Positions 6,381 through 9,747 of a DNA stretch of 9,747 nt are shown here, piece after piece (positions within the stretch are counted from its first letter, which is position 1; the number at the start of each line of letters is the position of its first letter). The notes under the pieces were generated by a model. That model was not told where the DNA came from. It saw only the letters and a list, made by a program, of their open reading frames with translations, and did no database searches. The position numbers were made by a program, and so were the translations under genes. The DNA is taken from NCBI GenBank assembly GCA_016780605.1, contig JADHLS010000132.1, positions 1 to 9,747 of the forward strand, read 5' to 3'. The stretch comes from Reyranella sp. (GTDB taxonomy: Bacteria; Pseudomonadota; Alphaproteobacteria; Reyranellales; Reyranellaceae).

Positions 6381-8699
6381 CTACCCTCTTCCGTTCTTGT
6401 ACTTGCCGTTCTTCAGCGCACCGTAAGCGGCGAGCGCGGCGTGGTTCACCAGATCGCTCACCGTGGCGCCCATCTGCACGATCTGCATGGGCTTCTGCAG
6501 GCCGTCGATCACAGGACCTATCACCGTGACGCCGCCCAGTCTCTGCATCAGGCGCGACGATATATGCGCCGAATGCAGGCCGGGCATGACCAGCACGTTG
6601 GCCGGTCCCGTCAGGCGGCAGAACGGATAGGTCTCGCGCAACAGCTCGTAATCGAGCGCCATGTCGGCTTGCATCTCGCCGTCGTATTCGAAATCCACTT
6701 TCTCCGCGTCCAGAAGCCGGATCGCCTTGCGGATGCGCTCGATGCGGTCGATCTCGCGGCTGCCGAAGTTGGAGAAGCTGAGGAATGCCACACGCGGCTC
6801 ATGCCCCATGGTGCGGGCGTTGCCCACCATCTGCTTGGCGATGGTTGCGAGCTGCTCGGGGCTCGGCGTCTCGTTGATCGAGGTGTCGGCCAGGAAGACC
6901 GTGCCGTGGCGTGCCACCACGATCGAGTAGCCGATCGGCACCTTGCCGGGCTCCGCGTCGATCACGTTCGTGATGTCGCTGTAGCATTCGGGAAAGCGCC
7001 GCGTGATGCCGGTCACCATGCCGGCGGCGTCTCCCATCGCCACCATGCTGGCGCCGAACACGTTGCGGCCCTGGTTGACCATTCGCTGCACGTCGCGGCG
7101 CAGGTAGCCGTCGCGCTGCAGGCGCTTGTAGACATGGTCGGTGTAGGGCTTGTTGCGCGTGCTGAGCCGCGCGTTGTGGATTTCCAGACCGGCGGTGTCG
7201 TTGATGCCGAGGCCGGCCATGGTCTCGCGTACCAGGTTCTCTCGGCCGATCAGGATCGGCGTGCCGTAGCCGTTGTCGCGGAACACCACGGCGGCGCGGA
7301 TGGTCCGCTCCTCCTCGCCCTCGGCGAAGACGATGCGCTGCGGGTTGGCCTTGACCTGCTCGAACAGGCTCTGCAGCCAGTGGTTGGTGGGATCGAGCCG
7401 GCCGGCCAACGCTTGGCGATACTCCGCCATGTCGGGGATCTTGCGCCGCGCCACGCCCGAATCCATCGCCGCCTGGGCGACCGCCGACGAGACGACCGAG
7501 ATCAGCCGCGGGTCGAACGGCACCGGCACGATGTAGTCGGGCCCATAGCGCAGGCGCCGTCCGGAATAGGCGCGATCGACCTCGTCGGGCACGTCCTCGC
7601 GTGCCAGCTTGGCCAGCGCTTCGGCGGCCGCCACCTTCATCTCCTCGTTGATGGTACGGGCACGCACGTCGAGCGCGCCGCGGAAGATGTAGGGGAAGCC
7701 CAGCACATTGTTGATCTGGTTGGGATAGTCCGAGCGGCCGGTCGCCATGATGGCGTCGCTGCGCGCTGCCTTCACGTCCTCCGGCGTGATCTCCGGATCG
7801 GGATTGGCCATGGCGAAGATGATCGGCTTGTCGGCCATCGACTTCACCATGTCCTTGGTGACGGCCCCTTTTACCGACAGGCCGAAGAACACGTCGGCGC
7901 CTTCCATCGCCTCCTTCAGGCTGCGCGCTTTTGTGCGCACGGCGTGGGCGCTCTTCCACTGGTTCATGCCCTCGGTGCGGCCCTGCCAGATCACGCCCTT
8001 GGTGTCGCACAGGATGGCATTCTCGTGCGGCAGGCCCATCGCCTTGACGAGCTCGATGCAGGCGATCGAGGCGGCGCCCGCACCGTTCACCACCATCTTG
8101 ATGTCCTTGAGATTGCGGCCGGTGAGGTGCAGGGCGTTGATCAGTCCGGCAGCCGAGATGATGGCGGTGCCGTGCTGGTCGTCATGGAAGATCGGGATGT
8201 CCATCAGCTCGCGCAGACGCTGCTCGATGATGAAACACTCCGGCGCCTTTATGTCCTCGAGATTGATGCCGCCGAAGGTCGGCCCGAGATAGCGCACGCA
8301 ATTGACGAACTGGTCGACGTCCTTGGTGTCGACCTCGAGATCCATGCAGTCGACGTCGGCGAAACGCTTGAACAGGACGGCCTTGCCCTCCATGACCGGC
8401 TTGCCCGCGAGCGCGCCGATATCGCCCAGGCCCAGCACCGCGGTGCCGTTGGAGATCACCGCCACCAGGTTGCCGCGCGTCGTGTAGTCGTAGGCGGTGT
8501 TCGGGTCCTTGGCGATTTCCAGGCAGGGCGCGGCGACGCCCGGCGAATAGGCGAGCGCCAGGTCGCGCTGCGTCACCAGCGGCTTGGTGGCGATGATCTC
8601 GATCTTGCCCGGCCGTCCAGTGCGATGCATGACCAGCGAATCGCCGTCGAGATCGCCCATCTCGTTGCTGACCATTGCTTCCGAGCCACTGCTCGCCAT
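6381..8699 (-). CDS. maeB: NADP-dependent malic enzyme with C-terminal phosphotransacetylase-like domain
   Basis: It converts malate plus NADP+ to pyruvate, CO2 and NADPH, supplying pyruvate and reducing power during growth on organic acids. The 772-residue length matches the bacterial MaeB type of about 760. Residues 20-165 hold the malic N-terminal domain, with the catalytic tyrosine in [11 protein letters not shown] (Y51), lysine in MEGKAVLFK (K106) and metal ligands in NLEDIKAPE (E148, D149) and FHDDQHGTA (171-179). The nucleotide-binding loop is VVNGAGAAS (203-211), and [10 protein letters not shown] and YPNQINN complete the site. From about 445 on is a phosphotransacetylase-like domain ([34 protein letters not shown]), which in MaeB proteins is regulatory and senses acetyl-CoA rather than catalytic. 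The ATG at 8699 is preceded by GGGAGAG seven bases upstream; the longer in-frame start at 8738 is not favoured. No frameshift is visible. Confidence 0.95.
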   Translation of the reverse strand: MASSGSEAMVSNEMGDLDGDSLVMHRTGRPGKIEIIATKPLVTQRDLALAYSPGVAAPCLEIAKDPNTAYDYTTRGNLVAVISNGTAVLGLGDIGALAGKPVMEGKAVLFKRFADVDCMDLEVDTKDVDQFVNCVRYLGPTFGGINLEDIKAPECFIIEQRLRELMDIPIFHDDQHGTAIISAAGLINALHLTGRNLKDIKMVVNGAGAASIACIELVKAMGLPHENAILCDTKGVIWQGRTEGMNQWKSAHAVRTKARSLKEAMEGADVFFGLSVKGAVTKDMVKSMADKPIIFAMANPDPEITPEDVKAARSDAIMATGRSDYPNQINNVLGFPYIFRGALDVRARTINEEMKVAAAEALAKLAREDVPDEVDRAYSGRRLRYGPDYIVPVPFDPRLISVVSSAVAQAAMDSGVARRKIPDMAEYRQALAGRLDPTNHWLQSLFEQVKANPQRIVFAEGEEERTIRAAVVFRDNGYGTPILIGRENLVRETMAGLGINDTAGLEIHNARLSTRNKPYTDHVYKRLQRDGYLRRDVQRMVNQGRNVFGASMVAMGDAAGMVTGITRRFPECYSDITNVIDAEPGKVPIGYSIVVARHGTVFLADTSINETPSPEQLATIAKQMVGNARTMGHEPRVAFLSFSNFGSREIDRIERIRKAIRLLDAEKVDFEYDGEMQADMALDYELLRETYPFCRLTGPANVLVMPGLHSAHISSRLMQRLGGVTVIGPVIDGLQKPMQIVQMGATVSDLVNHAALAAYGALKNGKYKNGRG
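6384..6392 (-). promoter_or_regulatory. Ribosome binding site of the amidohydrolase, inside the maeB 3' end
   Basis: On the minus strand GGAAGAGGG overlaps the last codons of maeB. Its AGAGGG part lies five bases before the ATG at 6378. The maeB stop codon lies between, so ribosomes finishing maeB are well placed to restart. Confidence 0.55.
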
Positions 8700-8706
8700 T
8701 GCGTTT

Positions 8707-8713
8707 CTCTCCC
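8707..8713 (-). promoter_or_regulatory. Ribosome binding site of maeB
   Basis: GGGAGAG on the minus strand lies seven bases before the ATG at 8699. It supports that start over the in-frame ATG at 8738, which would place this site inside the coding sequence. Confidence 0.6.
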
Positions 8714-8766
8714 GTTTGAGCGGGCATATTGGCGGCATTCACCGAGCGGGGCCAGCAGGCCATGCC

Positions 8767-8778
8767 GCGCTGCAGCGC
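8767..8778. repeat. 12-bp perfect palindrome in the gap upstream of maeB
   Basis: GCGCTGCAGCGC lies in the 96-base gap between the second TRAP permease and maeB. As RNA it gives only a four-pair stem with a four-base loop and no following T-run, so it is not a convincing terminator. It may be an operator or chance. I see no good promoter in this gap; CAATAT on the minus strand (8726-8731) is a weak -10 candidate without a clear -35. Read-through from the permease gene into maeB is possible. Confidence 0.25.
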
Positions 8779-8795
8779 AGATCAGGACGACGCTC

Positions 8796-9747
8796 CTATT
8801 CCTGCGGTGGCGATGGTAATTTCAACATGTCGTTGAAGCGTTTTCGCACGGCCTCGTCGTCGAGCTGCTGGGCCGGGTGAGCGGGCCGCGGCGGTTCCGC
8901 AAGATGGGCGAGTTGCGGCAGGGCAACCACCATTGCCAGCACGACCAGCTGCACCGCGAGATAGGGCGCGAGTGCTGACGCGAGAGGCCTGAGCGCCGTC
9001 TTGGTCGCCATGGCGCTCCGCGCCATCATCACGGCGTAGCCGGTCGGCGGCACCAGGAAGCTTGCCTGCAAGGCGAGCAGCGCCAGTACGGAGATCCAGA
9101 CGGCGTCGGGCGCGCGGGTCAGCACCGGCGGCATGACGATGGGCACGATCACGAACACGATCTCGAAGGCGTCGAGCACGAACGCCGACAGCCCGAACAC
9201 GACCAGCACGGCGATCGCGGCCCCCGTGGCGCCGCCCGGCACCAGGGTCACCCAGTGATCGAGCAGACGGTCGCTGCCGAAGGCGCGGAACAGCAAGGTG
9301 AAGGTGGTGGCGGCGACGAACAGGGCGAACAGCGCGCCGCTCACCGCCATGGTGTCGCGCAGCACGGCGCGGAAGGCGCCGGCGCCGAGCCCGCCGCTCA
9401 GCCAGCCGAACAGCAGCAGCGCCGTGCCGCCCATCGCTGCCGCTTCGACCGCGTAGAAGTAGCCCGCGGCCACGCCCGCCAGCAGGCCGACCACGAACAC
9501 CGCGGCGATGGCGGCCGTCACCCACTCTTCCAGTCGCGGCCGCTCGCCCGGGACGCGCTGCGGGGCGCGGCGTCCCATCAGCCACGCGGCCAGCAGGCAA
9601 AGGGCGAGGAACAGCGCCGCCGGCACCAGGGCGCCGCGGAAGATGTCCTGCGTATTGACGTTGCGCACGTCCAGCACCTTGGTGACGTTGGCCGCCTCGG
9701 TTTGGGCGCGCATCATGGCGTCGCCCAGCAGGATCAGCACCAGTGAC
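8796..9747 (-). CDS. TRAP transporter large permease subunit, 3' part (mannitol/chloroaromatic-type), cut by window edge
   Basis: About 317 C-terminal residues are visible. The frame stays open to the window edge, so the start lies outside. The sequence is very hydrophobic, with several membrane helices. It carries the DctM-like YFYAVEAAAMGG segment, FVLDAFEIVFVIVPIVMPPV and LQASFLVPPTGYAVM. The pattern D-x-x-E-I plus Q-x-S-F-L-x-P-P-x-G is typical of the large permease group annotated as mannitol/chloroaromatic-compound TRAP transporters, which differs from the DctM at 626-1909. A hydrophilic, proline-rich tail of about 33 residues (AEPPRPAHPAQQLDDEAVRKRF...) follows the last helix. Its DctP and DctQ partners should lie to the right of the window. 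It precedes maeB on the same strand by 96 bases. The substrate is unknown; family assignment is firm, subgroup assignment less so. Confidence 0.85.
   Translation of the reverse strand, partial: SLVLILLGDAMMRAQTEAANVTKVLDVRNVNTQDIFRGALVPAALFLALCLLAAWLMGRRAPQRVPGERPRLEEWVTAAIAAVFVVGLLAGVAAGYFYAVEAAAMGGTALLLFGWLSGGLGAGAFRAVLRDTMAVSGALFALFVAATTFTLLFRAFGSDRLLDHWVTLVPGGATGAAIAVLVVFGLSAFVLDAFEIVFVIVPIVMPPVLTRAPDAVWISVLALLALQASFLVPPTGYAVMMARSAMATKTALRPLASALAPYLAVQLVVLAMVVALPQLAHLAEPPRPAHPAQQLDDEAVRKRFNDMLKLPSPPQE

Noticed and set aside
5434..6426. A 330-codon plus-strand open frame antisense to the amidohydrolase
   Set aside because: Low-complexity, histidine- and arginine-rich translation typical of a shadow frame. 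The minus-strand gene has all the amidohydrolase landmarks.
6441..8819. A 792-codon open frame on the plus strand, antisense to almost all of maeB
   Set aside because: It mirrors maeB codons in a GC-rich gene where stops are rare in the opposite frame. Its translation is rich in H, R, A and V with no recognisable domain, and maeB has complete family motifs.

Overview
The window is about 66% G+C by eye and fully coding-dense. Its gene content and codon use fit a high-GC alphaproteobacterium. The genes include a Rnk-type GreA/GreB-domain protein, DctPQM-type TRAP transporters, a MaeB-type malic enzyme with a phosphotransacetylase-like tail, and a D-aminoacylase-like amidohydrolase. The intergenic repeat ending GTCTCGAAGGGTGG resembles elements I remember from Bradyrhizobium- and Reyranella-like genomes. 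That placement is inference, not proof.

Layout from left to right. Positions 1-227 are a leader with three consecutive inverted repeats and a possible general-stress (EcfG-type) promoter. They precede rnk (+, 228-623). Two bases further on, in convergent orientation, a complete TRAP operon lies on the minus strand in the order dctP (2432-3466), dctQ (1924-2424), dctM (626-1909). Upstream of dctP sits an inverted pair of REP-like elements (about 3521-3646). Next are a LysE/RhtB-type exporter (-, 3664-4290) and, divergently with only 39 bases between, a small Phd/XRE-like regulator (+, 4330-4641). This converges after 18 bases on a minus-strand block: D-aminoacylase-like amidohydrolase (4660-6378), maeB (6381-8699, two bases upstream of the amidohydrolase), and the 3' part of a second, different TRAP large permease (8796 to the window edge).

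How they may work together. The first TRAP operon should import a carboxylated solute using a Tat-exported binding protein. The second TRAP permease, maeB and the amidohydrolase share strand and close spacing, so they may form a transcription unit for uptake of an organic acid, oxidative decarboxylation of malate to pyruvate, and hydrolysis of an N-acylated or cyclic amide substrate. The exporter and the small regulator probably share a control region. I see no RNA gene, CRISPR array, insertion sequence or prophage. No stretch longer than 300 bases lacks a gene. I found no clear new system. The items most worth checking are the REP pair with compensatory tip changes, the amidohydrolase's apparently altered metal site, the orphan Phd/XRE regulator and the structured rnk leader.
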